Shown: positions 26,145 to 35,006 of the stretch, piece after piece
How positions within the stretch are numbered: the stretch's first letter is position 1
How the letters are laid out: every line of letters starts with the position of its first letter
Assembly: GCA_039816825.1 (NCBI GenBank)
Contig: JBCBXA010000015.1
Location: 1-45,654 of the forward strand
Direction: 5' to 3'
Source of the DNA: JBCBXA01 sp039816825
Lineage (GTDB): Bacteria; Pseudomonadota; Alphaproteobacteria; Rhizobiales; Rhizobiaceae
Length of the DNA stretch: 45,654 nucleotides
Position numbers and translations under genes: made by a program
The notes under the pieces: generated by a model
Told to the model about the DNA's origin: nothing
The model's input: only the letters and a program-made list of their open reading frames with translations
Databases searched by the model: none

Positions 26145-26849
26145 GTGCGCCAGATAGCGCGCTGGGCGCTCGGCTTTCTTTTGTTAGCTGCTCTTGCGCT
26201 GGCGGTCGGTACGTTCGTGCCGCGCGGTCCGGAACCTGCCAGGCAAAGCCGTATCGATGGCCTGGTCATCCCTGGGGAGGGGCCAGCCTCGATCCGTGTG
26301 GTGACGGGGGTGATCCACACCGACATCGCCGTCCCGATCGAGCGTGTGCCGGTGGAATGGCTGGATCGTTTCGCGGCGGACGGTCTGCCCGTCGACCATC
26401 CGCAAGCGCGTTGGTTCCTGTTCGGCTGGGGCAGTCGCGCAATCTATCCAACATCTCCGCAGTTCTCGGACATGACCATCGGCGCCCTTTTCCGCGCATT
26501 CACCTACGACCAAACGTCCATGCGGGTGGCGGTGCTGGGGCCCGTGGAATGGGGAGAAGGAACACGGGGATTTTCAGTTCCCCAGAGTCGGCTTTGGCAA
26601 TTGCTCGGGGCCATAGATGACGGCTTTGAAGGCGGCATTCAGATGGCTCTGGCCCAACCAGGTTATGGGCCGGACGATCGTTTTTACGACGGCACGGGCT
26701 GGTTCAACGCTTTGGTCGGCTGCAATACATGGGCCGCCGAGACTTTGCGGCAAGGCGGGATAACAACAGGGCTTTGGAACCCCTTGCCACAAACGCTTCT
26801 CATCTCACTCGACGTGCACAGCTCCCTCCAGGAGCCGGTCAACCGCTGA
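26145..26849 (+). CDS. TIGR02117 / DUF2459 family membrane-anchored protein
   Basis: This 234-residue protein starts at a GTG and has one N-terminal membrane segment (residues about 7-22), then a periplasmic domain. The motifs VIHTDIAVP, FGWGSRAIYPT and GCNTWAAETLRQGG are characteristic of the DUF2459/TIGR02117 family, whose function is unknown to me; the conserved Cys-Asn-Thr and His suggest a hydrolase-like site by inference only. It lies eight bases after aapP and its 3' end overlaps the convergent SOUL gene by 11 bp. Confidence 0.8.
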   Translation: MRQIARWALGFLLLAALALAVGTFVPRGPEPARQSRIDGLVIPGEGPASIRVVTGVIHTDIAVPIERVPVEWLDRFAADGLPVDHPQARWFLFGWGSRAIYPTSPQFSDMTIGALFRAFTYDQTSMRVAVLGPVEWGEGTRGFSVPQSRLWQLLGAIDDGFEGGIQMALAQPGYGPDDRFYDGTGWFNALVGCNTWAAETLRQGGITTGLWNPLPQTLLISLDVHSSLQEPVNR

Positions 26850-27513
26850 ACTCAGACTGATCTTCAATCGGTATTTGGACCTCGTAACGGCGCTTGTCGC
26901 TGGGTACGCTCGGTCCATCATAGCCCGCCGAGATGGGCGCTCCTGTGGAACTCCAACCCTTATCAGATATCCATGCGGTCAGTTGGGCGGCCACTTTGTC
27001 TCGCTCCGCCTGAGGCCGCTCGCCCTGATAGCGCAACACCGCTACCACATAGCTTTCCACTGGACGCAGAGAGACAGCATCATTGAGCGGCTCCGGGAGA
27101 GTTTCCATCGTCCACTTTGATGGCATGGAGAACTGAACCGTATATTCGCCTTGGGCGCCGCCCTGGGTTGTCACCGGCGATGTCATGGCGATTTTCTGGC
27201 TGGCGGAAGAGGTCACGGGTGCGGTCATGGCGATCTTGTCGCTGGCTGTGTTGGCACCAAAAATGTACCCGGCCAGCGTCATAAAGGCTCTGCTCGAAGC
27301 GTCTCTGGCGCTGTCGGCCGTCACACTTGTTTCGGCCACTATGTAAGGTGCGTAGCGGCGCACCTCGTAGGGACCGTCTTTCAGCAAGACCTCATAGTCA
27401 GGCGATTCAATATTGTCTGCACTTGCCCCTGAAACACTGGCAGCGACAACACCGCTGGCTACGGTAAGGGCGGCGCCGATACGCCGGGTAAGGGGGACAT
27501 GGGTCCAGGCCAT
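26839..27513 (-). CDS. SOUL-family haem-binding-like secreted protein
   Basis: The ATG at 27513 has AGGAG at complement 27520-27524 and gives 224 residues; an upstream in-frame start at 27546 is less likely. An N-terminal signal peptide ends near SGASA. The mature part has SOUL family segments: YEVRRYAPYIVAETSV, FMTLAGYIFGANTASDKIAMTAPV, and a second KIAMTSPVTTQ repeat. SOUL proteins bind haem or related tetrapyrroles in some organisms, but the bacterial secreted members have no settled role. Confidence 0.85.
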   Translation of the reverse strand: MAWTHVPLTRRIGAALTVASGVVAASVSGASADNIESPDYEVLLKDGPYEVRRYAPYIVAETSVTADSARDASSRAFMTLAGYIFGANTASDKIAMTAPVTSSASQKIAMTSPVTTQGGAQGEYTVQFSMPSKWTMETLPEPLNDAVSLRPVESYVVAVLRYQGERPQAERDKVAAQLTAWISDKGWSSTGAPISAGYDGPSVPSDKRRYEVQIPIEDQSEFSG

Positions 27514-27625
27514 GGATCGCTCCTGTCGATTTGCACAAGTACGCAAATGCGCCAGAAGGCGGAAAGTTCAATTGCCAAAGACCACAGAACAAGGGCCACA
27601 AACCAGGAGCCGCATAAGGGTGTGA

Positions 27626-28123
27626 CTAACCGCGCCGCTTCAGGTTCAGGCCGATCACTGGGACGTAGTCATCGTTCACGCGGACTGAAATCGAGATGTT
27701 CATATTGTCTTCGCCGCGCAATTGCGCCCGCATGACACCCCGCAATTGCTTTCGCTTGAGATCCATCACAAATGCACGCTTGTTGGCCAGGTAGCGGCCG
27801 CCCGTGATGTCCAGGCCTTCACCTTTGGCACCGTCCAAGAACGCGCCCTTGTAACGACCGCCGCGCTTGGCAACGTCGGCCTTCATCTTCTGATTGAACA
27901 CACCGACCCGGCAGTTGCCGTCGATGGACATCCCCATGACGGCCTGCGGCAGGTCACCGTTGAAGAAACAGGTAAAGCGTGTGCCTTTGAACTTGCCGGC
28001 TACGATCTCGCCCGAGCCCGCCCATTTGCCCTTGATGCCTTCAAAGAAGCCGCGTTCATCGGCGCTGGCAGGCGCTATGGCGAGCAGTGTGGACAGGAAA
28101 GCGGCAACCAGAAAGCGAAGCAT
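27626..28123 (-). CDS. Conserved-type secreted protein of unknown function
   Basis: This 165-residue protein has a clear signal peptide (MLRFLVAAFLSTLLAIAPASA) and a mature part that is basic and glycine-rich, with FFEGIKGKWAGSGEIVAGKFKG at the start and a C-terminal SISVRVNDDYVPVIGL strand-rich region. Two Cys residues could form a disulfide (TCFF and GNCRVG). I do not recognise a named domain. It stands alone on the minus strand, upstream of the SOUL gene, separated by 112 bp. Confidence 0.75.
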   Translation of the reverse strand: MLRFLVAAFLSTLLAIAPASADERGFFEGIKGKWAGSGEIVAGKFKGTRFTCFFNGDLPQAVMGMSIDGNCRVGVFNQKMKADVAKRGGRYKGAFLDGAKGEGLDITGGRYLANKRAFVMDLKRKQLRGVMRAQLRGEDNMNISISVRVNDDYVPVIGLNLKRRG

Positions 28124-28248
28124 GAGAAACCATCGGCTATAACGTTGGTTAGCGATCTATAAATCGCATTGGTTAACCACGTCCTTCACAAAGATGTTGG
28201 TGTGTCACTTTCCAAAGCCGATTGTAACCGTGCCGTGGCAATGGGGAC

Positions 28249-29340
28249 TCACTCCGCCGAGCCGTTCTGGTTTTTACTGGTGAGCGCTGTGATTGGGTTC
28301 ACGAAGTCTGAGATTTTTGGTCTGGGCAGAGCGTGGAATGGCATGGGTCGACACAGATCGCTGGCCGAAATTCCAATGCGGGCCGTGAGCAGGCCATTGA
28401 CAACGCCTTCGCCAAAGCGGGCGGACAGTCTGGCCGCGACGCCAGTTCCGATTGCTTGATGCAGGATTCCATCGCCCACGGCGATTGTTCCCGTGACTGC
28501 GAGATGGCTCACCACCGCTGCCGTCAATCGAACCGACCCGAACAGGCCGGGCCGAAGACCATAGAGTTCGGCAATGCGCCGGATCAGTCTCAGGTTCTCG
28601 AACAACACATATCCCACATCCACCAGGGCACGCGGGCTGACCGCTGTGACCATGGCAACCCGCGCCGACGAGCGTGTTACGAGGCGTTGGGCTTCCATAT
28701 CCAAGAGCCTCATCAATGCGCGCTCCGCCACATCAAGACGTATATCCGCCGACATGATGTCATTGCGATGCGCTTCCACCTCGCCGCGACCAGACGCTGT
28801 TTCCGGGCGGCTTTTGTACAGAGCCGCCACCTGATCCACAGCTGCCATGGCTGCTGAGCCATCGGCGTTGGTACGGGCGTCTGCCACCGCCTGCCGCAAT
28901 ACATCCATCCGCGCCAGCCGCTTCAGCGCCCAGATCTCGCGCAATGCAAAGCCGATGGCGATGACCAGGGCCAGCGCGGTCAGGCCAAGGGCGAACCAAC
29001 CGAGGGGAGGCCATGTTTCCAGCAAGGTGCGAACCAGCCCGTCGATCCACAATCCAAGGGCCAAAGAAACGAGGAGGCCAACCGCCCCGAAAAACAGCTT
29101 GCCGAAAGTTAGTCCCTTGAGCCGTAACTTGGCCACGTTCGGTTCCAACTCTTCTACCGAAACCTCGTCCGTCGCGCTGTAGGCAAACGGGTCTTCGATG
29201 GGCTCGAGAACTGGGTTCACCTCGGCCCGCGGCTTCCGCGCGCCCTTGGAAGACGTCTTTTTCGAGCTGGGTCTCGACGATCCACCTGCCGCTGGCTCAG
29301 ACAGTGCATCCAGATCGAAAGCGATGGGTTTGCGTGTCAT
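28249..29340 (-). CDS. YcjF-type DUF697 membrane protein (TIGR01620)
   Basis: The 363-residue protein has a charged N-terminal region, two membrane segments (about residues 80-125), and a C-terminal DUF697 domain around TAAVVSHLAVTGTIAVGDGILHQAIG and GVVNGLLTARIGISASDLCRP. The pairing with the YcjX-like gene immediately upstream (ATGA overlap at 29337-29340) matches the E. coli ycjXF order. The biochemical role is unknown; association with envelope stress is reported for enterobacterial homologues. Confidence 0.87.
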   Translation of the reverse strand: MTRKPIAFDLDALSEPAAGGSSRPSSKKTSSKGARKPRAEVNPVLEPIEDPFAYSATDEVSVEELEPNVAKLRLKGLTFGKLFFGAVGLLVSLALGLWIDGLVRTLLETWPPLGWFALGLTALALVIAIGFALREIWALKRLARMDVLRQAVADARTNADGSAAMAAVDQVAALYKSRPETASGRGEVEAHRNDIMSADIRLDVAERALMRLLDMEAQRLVTRSSARVAMVTAVSPRALVDVGYVLFENLRLIRRIAELYGLRPGLFGSVRLTAAVVSHLAVTGTIAVGDGILHQAIGTGVAARLSARFGEGVVNGLLTARIGISASDLCRPMPFHALPRPKISDFVNPITALTSKNQNGSAE

Positions 29341-30785
29341 GCCAAACGGTCTCCCAGCAGGAACTGAAGGGTCTCATCAAGCCTGATGTGAGGCAGGTGC
29401 ATGTGGCTCTCCTCCGCAGTCTCATCGACGAGCGGCGGGCGAAACCTCACAAAACGCATCTGACCGGCGTAGTTTTCGCCCGCTTCGATCAGTTTGCGTG
29501 GCTTGGCGGGCAGGTCACCGGGAAACACAGCGCCTTGTGTTGCGCCATCGAAGGTCCGGTCGCCAATGCTTTCGCCTTCGACGGGCGTTCCAACCAGAAC
29601 TGGCACCGTTTCGCCATCCTGCTTCATTTGCGCTTCACGCGTTGAGCGCACGGACGCCAGAGCCAGCGTTTTGACGTCGACATCCGAGAGTTGCGCGTTG
29701 CTGATCGCGTCTTCCACCAGCACACCCAGAAGCGCTGCCAGGCGATCATGGTCACCATGGTGCACGTGATCGGCCTTTGTCGCCGCGAAGGCGATACGGT
29801 CTATCTGCCGACGCATCAGCCATGACAGGATCGAGCCCTGACCGGTTCGGAATGCCGACAGGATATTGTCCAGCGCTGTCTGAAGATCCGAGATGGCCGC
29901 CGGACCGGCATTCAAAGCTTGAAGCGCGTCCACCAACACGATCTGCCTGTCCAGCCGGGCGAAATGCTCCCGGAAGAAGGGGTAAACTACCTGCCGCTTA
30001 TAGGCATCATACCGGGCCTTCATCAGCGCATGCCATGAGCCGCCGACAGGCTTCTGATCTGGCAGGAGCGGCAAAGGGGCAAATGTCAGCGCTGGTGCAC
30101 CGGCCATGTCGCCCGGCATCAAGAAGCGCCCGGGAGGCAGCGCCGACAGGGCCGTGTCATCGGAGCGGCACGACCGCAGATAGTCGGCAAACAGATCGTG
30201 CAGGGATTGCGCGGCGGCCTCATCGGCAGGGCTCTGGGGGTCGATCGCTTTGGCTTCCGCCTGCCAAGCGTCCGCCAGGCTCTTCCGATTTGGCAATTCT
30301 GCCTGTTCCAGCGTTTCTGCGCACCATTGCTCATAGCTCTTGTCCATGAGGGCCAGGTCCAGCAGCCACTCGCCGGGATAGTCGATAATGTCGATGTTGA
30401 GAACGCCGCTGCCCAGCTGTCTTGCCAGAAAACTCTCGCTTTCGAACTCAACTTTGAGCCGCAGTTCAGAGATGGAGCGCGTGGAACTTGGCCATTGTCG
30501 GTCGCCAGTCAGCGCTTCCACGTGGCTCTCATATTGAAATCGCGGCACAAGGTTGTCCGGTTGGGGATCCAGCGTCACGCGCTTGATGCGCCCGCTGCGC
30601 ATCGCGTCAAACCCGGGCAACCTGCCGCCCTTGAGAAGATTGTGAACAAGCGCCGTGATGAAGACCGTTTTGCCGGCGCGGGACAGGCCGGTGACGCCAA
30701 GGCGCAATGTTGGGGTGGAAAACAGGCTACCGGCGCGGTCTGCAGCGCTTTCGAGCGCCAGCAACGCTTCATTTCGAAAATCCAT
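29337..30785 (-). CDS. YcjX-family (DUF463) P-loop GTPase-like protein
   Basis: The 482-residue protein has a P-loop VTGLSRAGKTVFITALVHNLL near residue 30, a switch-like DYPGEWLLDLALMD segment around residue 135, and a later AATKADHVH segment resembling the NKxD base-recognition motif. These mark the DUF463/YcjX family of dynamin-like or G-domain proteins. It overlaps the YcjF-type gene by four bases. A SixA-like phosphatase lies 48 bp upstream on the same strand, so the three may form one transcript. Confidence 0.88.
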   Translation of the reverse strand: MDFRNEALLALESAADRAGSLFSTPTLRLGVTGLSRAGKTVFITALVHNLLKGGRLPGFDAMRSGRIKRVTLDPQPDNLVPRFQYESHVEALTGDRQWPSSTRSISELRLKVEFESESFLARQLGSGVLNIDIIDYPGEWLLDLALMDKSYEQWCAETLEQAELPNRKSLADAWQAEAKAIDPQSPADEAAAQSLHDLFADYLRSCRSDDTALSALPPGRFLMPGDMAGAPALTFAPLPLLPDQKPVGGSWHALMKARYDAYKRQVVYPFFREHFARLDRQIVLVDALQALNAGPAAISDLQTALDNILSAFRTGQGSILSWLMRRQIDRIAFAATKADHVHHGDHDRLAALLGVLVEDAISNAQLSDVDVKTLALASVRSTREAQMKQDGETVPVLVGTPVEGESIGDRTFDGATQGAVFPGDLPAKPRKLIEAGENYAGQMRFVRFRPPLVDETAEESHMHLPHIRLDETLQFLLGDRLA

Positions 30786-30833
30786 GGACTGCCCGTTCTT
30801 GCCTGACCTGGCCTCATATGGGGATGATTGGTC

Positions 30834-31376
30834 TCAGCCCAAATGAACGCGACCGGGCACGGTATCTTTCTTGAGCAGGTGCGGTGCGGTGAAACCGACA
30901 TGGGTGCCCGCTTGGGTCAACGCATCGGCCCAGGGCCCATCTTTGAACTCAAGGATTGTGAGGCCACCGGTTGGATAGCCGGTTGCAATGTCACCCAACA
31001 GCCGCGGATCGCCCCCCGATAAGTTGATCGCCAGGGACTCGGTTGTCGGATTGTGTCCCACAACCAGCACATTGCTCCCGTCCGGTCCACTTGCGATCTG
31101 GTTGATGTAAGCAGCTCCCGGTGCCTCATATATGGCGCGGGTGACGAAGGGTTCGGGGGCATCGTCGCCAAGTGCAGTCAGGATCGGCGCAAGCGTTTCC
31201 TGCGTGCGGACGGCACTGGAACATATGATCATCTGGGGCAGGGGGCACACGTCGCGAATATAGTTCGCCATAGCCACGGCGTTGGATCGACCCCGGTCGT
31301 TCAGAGTTCGGTCGTGATCGCTCATGCCCGGTTCGGACCAACTGGATTTCGTATGGCGCAGGAGCATCAAGAACAT
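30834..31376 (-). CDS. SixA-like histidine phosphatase
   Basis: This 180-residue protein belongs to the histidine phosphatase (phosphoglycerate-mutase-like) superfamily. The catalytic RH pair is in LMLLRHTKSSW (Arg7, His8), the second Arg in SSAVRTQET, and the second His in VVGHNPTTE. SixA removes phosphate from histidine phosphotransfer proteins in E. coli, but here the target is unknown. It is transcribed away from flgE. Confidence 0.87.
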   Translation of the reverse strand: MFLMLLRHTKSSWSEPGMSDHDRTLNDRGRSNAVAMANYIRDVCPLPQMIICSSAVRTQETLAPILTALGDDAPEPFVTRAIYEAPGAAYINQIASGPDGSNVLVVGHNPTTESLAINLSGGDPRLLGDIATGYPTGGLTILEFKDGPWADALTQAGTHVGFTAPHLLKKDTVPGRVHLG

Positions 31377-31699
31377 TGGGGGCTTGTAGCCGTACCAGTG
31401 TCAATGCGCAAAATGTTTGGCTTGGGTGAGCCCGGACCGCGGCTTGGCACACGGCGAAACAAGTCACCTCATCTGGTTCTTACAGTCCGGTGGGCGCGTG
31501 GCGTGCACTAGGCACTTTTTGCCCCGCCAAGCGCCTATTTGCCGGGTCGGCGGCTCTTTCCTACCCGGGGATAGATTCTAAAGCATTGATTTAAATAGGG
31601 TATTTTGATCGCGCAAATTGGCATGAGCCCTGCAACGTATACCGCAGTATCAGTTCAGGTGGCGTCTGCCGCCTTAGTTTGTGAGTGAAGGGTAAGCGT
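31377..31699. other. Intergenic region between sixA-like gene and flgE
   Basis: This 323-bp stretch has no convincing gene. The middle (about 31565-31620) is AT-rich and contains one GATTC site; the sigma-54-type element listed separately follows. AAGGG lies seven bases before the flgE ATG. Confidence 0.6.
31619..31634 (+). promoter_or_regulatory. Sigma-54-type (-24/-12) promoter of flgE
   Basis: TGGCATGAGCCCTGCA fits the consensus TGGCACG-N4-TTGCA with the invariant GG and GC exactly 12 bases apart and only two other mismatches. It is about 65 bp before the flgE ATG. RpoN control of hook genes is well known in alphaproteobacteria such as Caulobacter. Confidence 0.75.
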
Positions 31700-33076
31700 A
31701 TGGGTATCTATGGTGCATTGGCGACTGCGGTGAGTGGCCTGTCAGCACAGGCATTCGCCCTGCAGAACATCTCGGGCAACATCGCCAACGTCCAGACAAC
31801 CGGTTTCAAGCGCGTCGATACATCCTTTGTGGATATGGTCAATGCCGAGGTGTCAGTGCAGCGGCAGAACTCTGGCTCGGTGATTGCCAATTCGCGCTCC
31901 ACCAACTCCGTCCAGGGTGATGTCGCGGCCAGTCAGGTTGAGACCCACGCTGCCATCAACGGCCAAGGCTACTTTGTGGTGCAGGAAAAGACGGGGGAGA
32001 GCGACGGTCGCGCCGTCTTTGGCGGTGTCGACTTCTTCACGCGTCGCGGTGATTTCATTCTCGATGATGAGGGATATCTGAGAAACGGCGCTGGCTACTA
32101 TCTCAAGTCATTGCCCATCGACCAGACGACCGGTGCTGAAGCCGGTTCGGTTCCGGAACTGCTGACTTTCCAGGCTGACTTCCTGCCGGCCGAAGCGACA
32201 ACTGAAATCCAGTACCGCGCAAACCTGGCAAGCCTGCCCATCACCGCGTCCTACGACGATGCGGTGCCCGGAAGCCATGTGCTGAACCCCGCTGGTTTTG
32301 GCACCAACCCCACCACGGCGGGCGCTGGCTTCTCAACGGGTGCTGATGAGACCGCATTCATGGAATCCACGATCGCTGGTGGCGCCGTGACCGCTTATGA
32401 CGCCAACGGCTCGCCGGTGAACATTCAGATGCGCTGGGCGAAGATCGATGATGCGGTGACCGGCACCAACGACACCTGGAACCTGTTCTATCTGGAAGAC
32501 TCCAATGCCACAGGTGCCGCACCCATGTGGCGCAATGTCGGCCAGGACTACACCTTCAACGCATCGGGTCAGCTGACGCCAGCTGTGCCCAACGTCAACA
32601 TTCCGGCACTGACGGTGGATGGCGTGGCTTTGGGCGCCATTCAGATCACCCACGGTGTGACCGGACTGACGCAGTTCGACGATTCAAATGGCAACGCCTC
32701 TGTGACCACGATCTCCCAGGACGGCCTGCCGGCCGGCGAACTGGTCAACATCTCCATGTCCAATGGTGGCTACCTGACCGCTTCTTACGACAACGGCCAG
32801 ACACGAAACCTCGCCCGTATTCCCACGGTGATGTTTACGGCTGAAAACGCCCTGTCCCGGAAAGATGGCGGTGCCTTTATCCAGACCTATGAGAGTGGCG
32901 CGCCGATCTACAACGATGCCGGTCAGATCATCGCTCAAAGCCTTGAGAATTCGAACACCGACATCTCCGACGAATTCACAAAGCTGATCGTCACCCAGCA
33001 GGCCTACTCCGCCAACAGCCGCATCATCTCCACCTCCGATGAGATGCTGCAGGAAGTGCTGTCCATTCTCCGCTGA
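31700..33076 (+). CDS. flgE: Flagellar hook protein FlgE
   Basis: This 458-residue rod/hook family protein starts MGIYGALATAVSGLSAQAFALQ, has the NISGNIANVQTTGFKRVDTSFVDMV motif, and ends with the coiled-coil segment typical of hook proteins (SNTDISDEFTKLIVTQQAYSANSRIISTSDEMLQEVLSI). The length and the following flgK-flgL support hook FlgE over the shorter rod proteins FlgF/FlgG. The ATG at 31700 is chosen because it begins the family N terminus and has AAGGG upstream; a GTG at 31685 is in frame. Confidence 0.92.
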   Translation: MGIYGALATAVSGLSAQAFALQNISGNIANVQTTGFKRVDTSFVDMVNAEVSVQRQNSGSVIANSRSTNSVQGDVAASQVETHAAINGQGYFVVQEKTGESDGRAVFGGVDFFTRRGDFILDDEGYLRNGAGYYLKSLPIDQTTGAEAGSVPELLTFQADFLPAEATTEIQYRANLASLPITASYDDAVPGSHVLNPAGFGTNPTTAGAGFSTGADETAFMESTIAGGAVTAYDANGSPVNIQMRWAKIDDAVTGTNDTWNLFYLEDSNATGAAPMWRNVGQDYTFNASGQLTPAVPNVNIPALTVDGVALGAIQITHGVTGLTQFDDSNGNASVTTISQDGLPAGELVNISMSNGGYLTASYDNGQTRNLARIPTVMFTAENALSRKDGGAFIQTYESGAPIYNDAGQIIAQSLENSNTDISDEFTKLIVTQQAYSANSRIISTSDEMLQEVLSILR

Positions 33077-33117
33077 TGCCAACAGCCACCTGAGTTCATA
33101 ACCAAGCTGACCAACCC

Positions 33118-34980
33118 ATGACCCTTTCCAGCTCCCTTGGTGTTTCGCTTTCCGGTCTGAAGAATACTCAGACCGCTTTGCAAATCACGTCCGGCAACAT
33201 CGCGAATGCCGATACGGATGGATACAGCCGGAAGGTTCACAACCAGTCGGCTGCCATCGGCAAGGATGTGACATTTGGCGTGCGTATCGAGCGCGCTACA
33301 CGTGAGTTGAACACCCTGGTGCAAACGCAGTGGCAGGGGTCTAAAGCCGACAAAGCCTACGCGACCGAGATGCAAAACTATCTCGCCCGCATCGACACCA
33401 GCTTTGGTCGGCCGGGCTCGCCTCTTGGGATCGACACCATGTTCTCCGAAGTGGTTTCGAGCCTGGAAAGTCTTGCCACCACGCCCGAGAGCTATGCGTC
33501 TCAATTGGATGTCATTGGCAAGGCAGAGGAGTTTGCGGGGCAGCTGCGTGCCCTGTCCGCTGAGATACAGGGCATGCGCCTTGAAGCCGAAGCCGGCATC
33601 GCCGAGGCGGTTCAGCAGGTCAATGATGATCTTGATCTGATCCGTGATCTCAATCAGCAGATCGTATCGTTTGGCCCCAGCGGGCCGCCGCCCGATCTGT
33701 TGGATCAGCGCGATCTGGCCATCAACCGGATCTCCGAGAATATGGACATTCGGGTCAATTATCAGAACGATGGTGGAGTGGCGATTTCCACCAAGTCCGG
33801 CCTGTCGCTGTTTGATGTGCAGGAAGTTCAACTGGTTTTTGACGAACGCGCCGCCATGAGTCCTCAGGCGATCTACGATTCTGATCCAGCCTTGAGCGGC
33901 GTCGGCAATCTGACAATCCGGGGTGTCAACGGTGGCGACACCCAGCTTTTTGGTGCCAATCTTCTGCGCTCGGGCCGCATCCACGCGCTTCAGACCCTGC
34001 GAGACGATCAACTGGTCGAAGCACAGCGTCAGCTTGATGAACTGGCGTCCATGGTGTCTTTGGCGGCCTCCTCTGTCAGCCAAGTGGGAACAGCGGTTTC
34101 CGTTGGTCCACAGGATGGTTTTGAGGTCGATTTGACCGGCCTTCGGCCCGGCAATCCGATCGAACTCGTGGTCGATAATGGCGGTACGCGTCAGGTCATC
34201 TCGATTGTCGCGGTTGATGATGCGGGCCTTCTGCCGCTGGATCCTGAAGCAACGCCACGCACCGATGATACTGTGATCGGCGTCGATATCTCGGGCGGTA
34301 TTCCGGCGGCCATCGGTGCAATAGGCGCGGCGCTGGGCGGCAGCTTCACAACCTCCAACCCGGCTGGCAACACGCTGCGTGTTCTCTCCAATGCGGGCCC
34401 GGTGACGCTCGAAAGCCTGAACGCGGATATCACACGGGTAGGACTTACAGACGAGGGCCTGGGCGTTCCCCTGTTCGTCGATGGCGCGATGCAATTGCCA
34501 TACACCAATGCTCTTGAAGATGGCGGCCAACTGACGGGTTTTGCAGGGCGCATCACCGTGGGCGCCGCCATCAAGGATGATCCCAGTCGCCTCGTCATCC
34601 ACGAGACGACGCCGCTGGCCACCGCTCCGGGTGATCCGGCGCGTGTGAACGCACTCCTGTCGCGTTTCACAGAGGCGAATTTCGCCGTTGCGCCTCAGAC
34701 TGGCATTGGAACCGATACACAATCCTATTCTGGAAGCGTCGGCGGCTTTATCGGGCAGGTTCTCTCCTTTCAGGGTGGACAGGCTGCGCGGGCCAACAAT
34801 CTCGCTGAGGTGGAAGAGATCCGTTACGCGGCCATCGAGCAGCGCCTATCGGAGAGCTCGGACGTCAACATTGATGTCGAGATGGCCAATCTCATTGAGT
34901 TGCAGAACGCCTATTCCGCGAACGCACGCGTGATGAGCGTTGTGCAGGAAATGATGGACGAGTTGTTGCGCGTCATCTGA
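33118..34980 (+). CDS. flgK: Flagellar hook-associated protein FlgK (HAP1)
   Basis: FlgK forms the first junction layer between hook and filament. The 620-residue protein starts MTLSSSLGVSLSGLKNTQTALQ with the SGNIANADTDGYSRK motif, has the LVNDDLDLIRDLNQQI-like helix and LLDQRDLAINRISENMDIRV segment, and ends with VDVEMANLIELQNAYSANARVMSV typical of HAP1. It lies 41 bp after flgE and 26 bp before flgL. Confidence 0.93.
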   Translation: MTLSSSLGVSLSGLKNTQTALQITSGNIANADTDGYSRKVHNQSAAIGKDVTFGVRIERATRELNTLVQTQWQGSKADKAYATEMQNYLARIDTSFGRPGSPLGIDTMFSEVVSSLESLATTPESYASQLDVIGKAEEFAGQLRALSAEIQGMRLEAEAGIAEAVQQVNDDLDLIRDLNQQIVSFGPSGPPPDLLDQRDLAINRISENMDIRVNYQNDGGVAISTKSGLSLFDVQEVQLVFDERAAMSPQAIYDSDPALSGVGNLTIRGVNGGDTQLFGANLLRSGRIHALQTLRDDQLVEAQRQLDELASMVSLAASSVSQVGTAVSVGPQDGFEVDLTGLRPGNPIELVVDNGGTRQVISIVAVDDAGLLPLDPEATPRTDDTVIGVDISGGIPAAIGAIGAALGGSFTTSNPAGNTLRVLSNAGPVTLESLNADITRVGLTDEGLGVPLFVDGAMQLPYTNALEDGGQLTGFAGRITVGAAIKDDPSRLVIHETTPLATAPGDPARVNALLSRFTEANFAVAPQTGIGTDTQSYSGSVGGFIGQVLSFQGGQAARANNLAEVEEIRYAAIEQRLSESSDVNIDVEMANLIELQNAYSANARVMSVVQEMMDELLRVI

Positions 34981-35006
34981 CGCCACTTTGAACGGAGCGC
35001 CGGACC

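Noticed and set aside
33004..34722. 572-codon minus-strand frame opposite flgK
   Set aside because: Antisense of a well supported FlgK; arises from GC-rich third positions.
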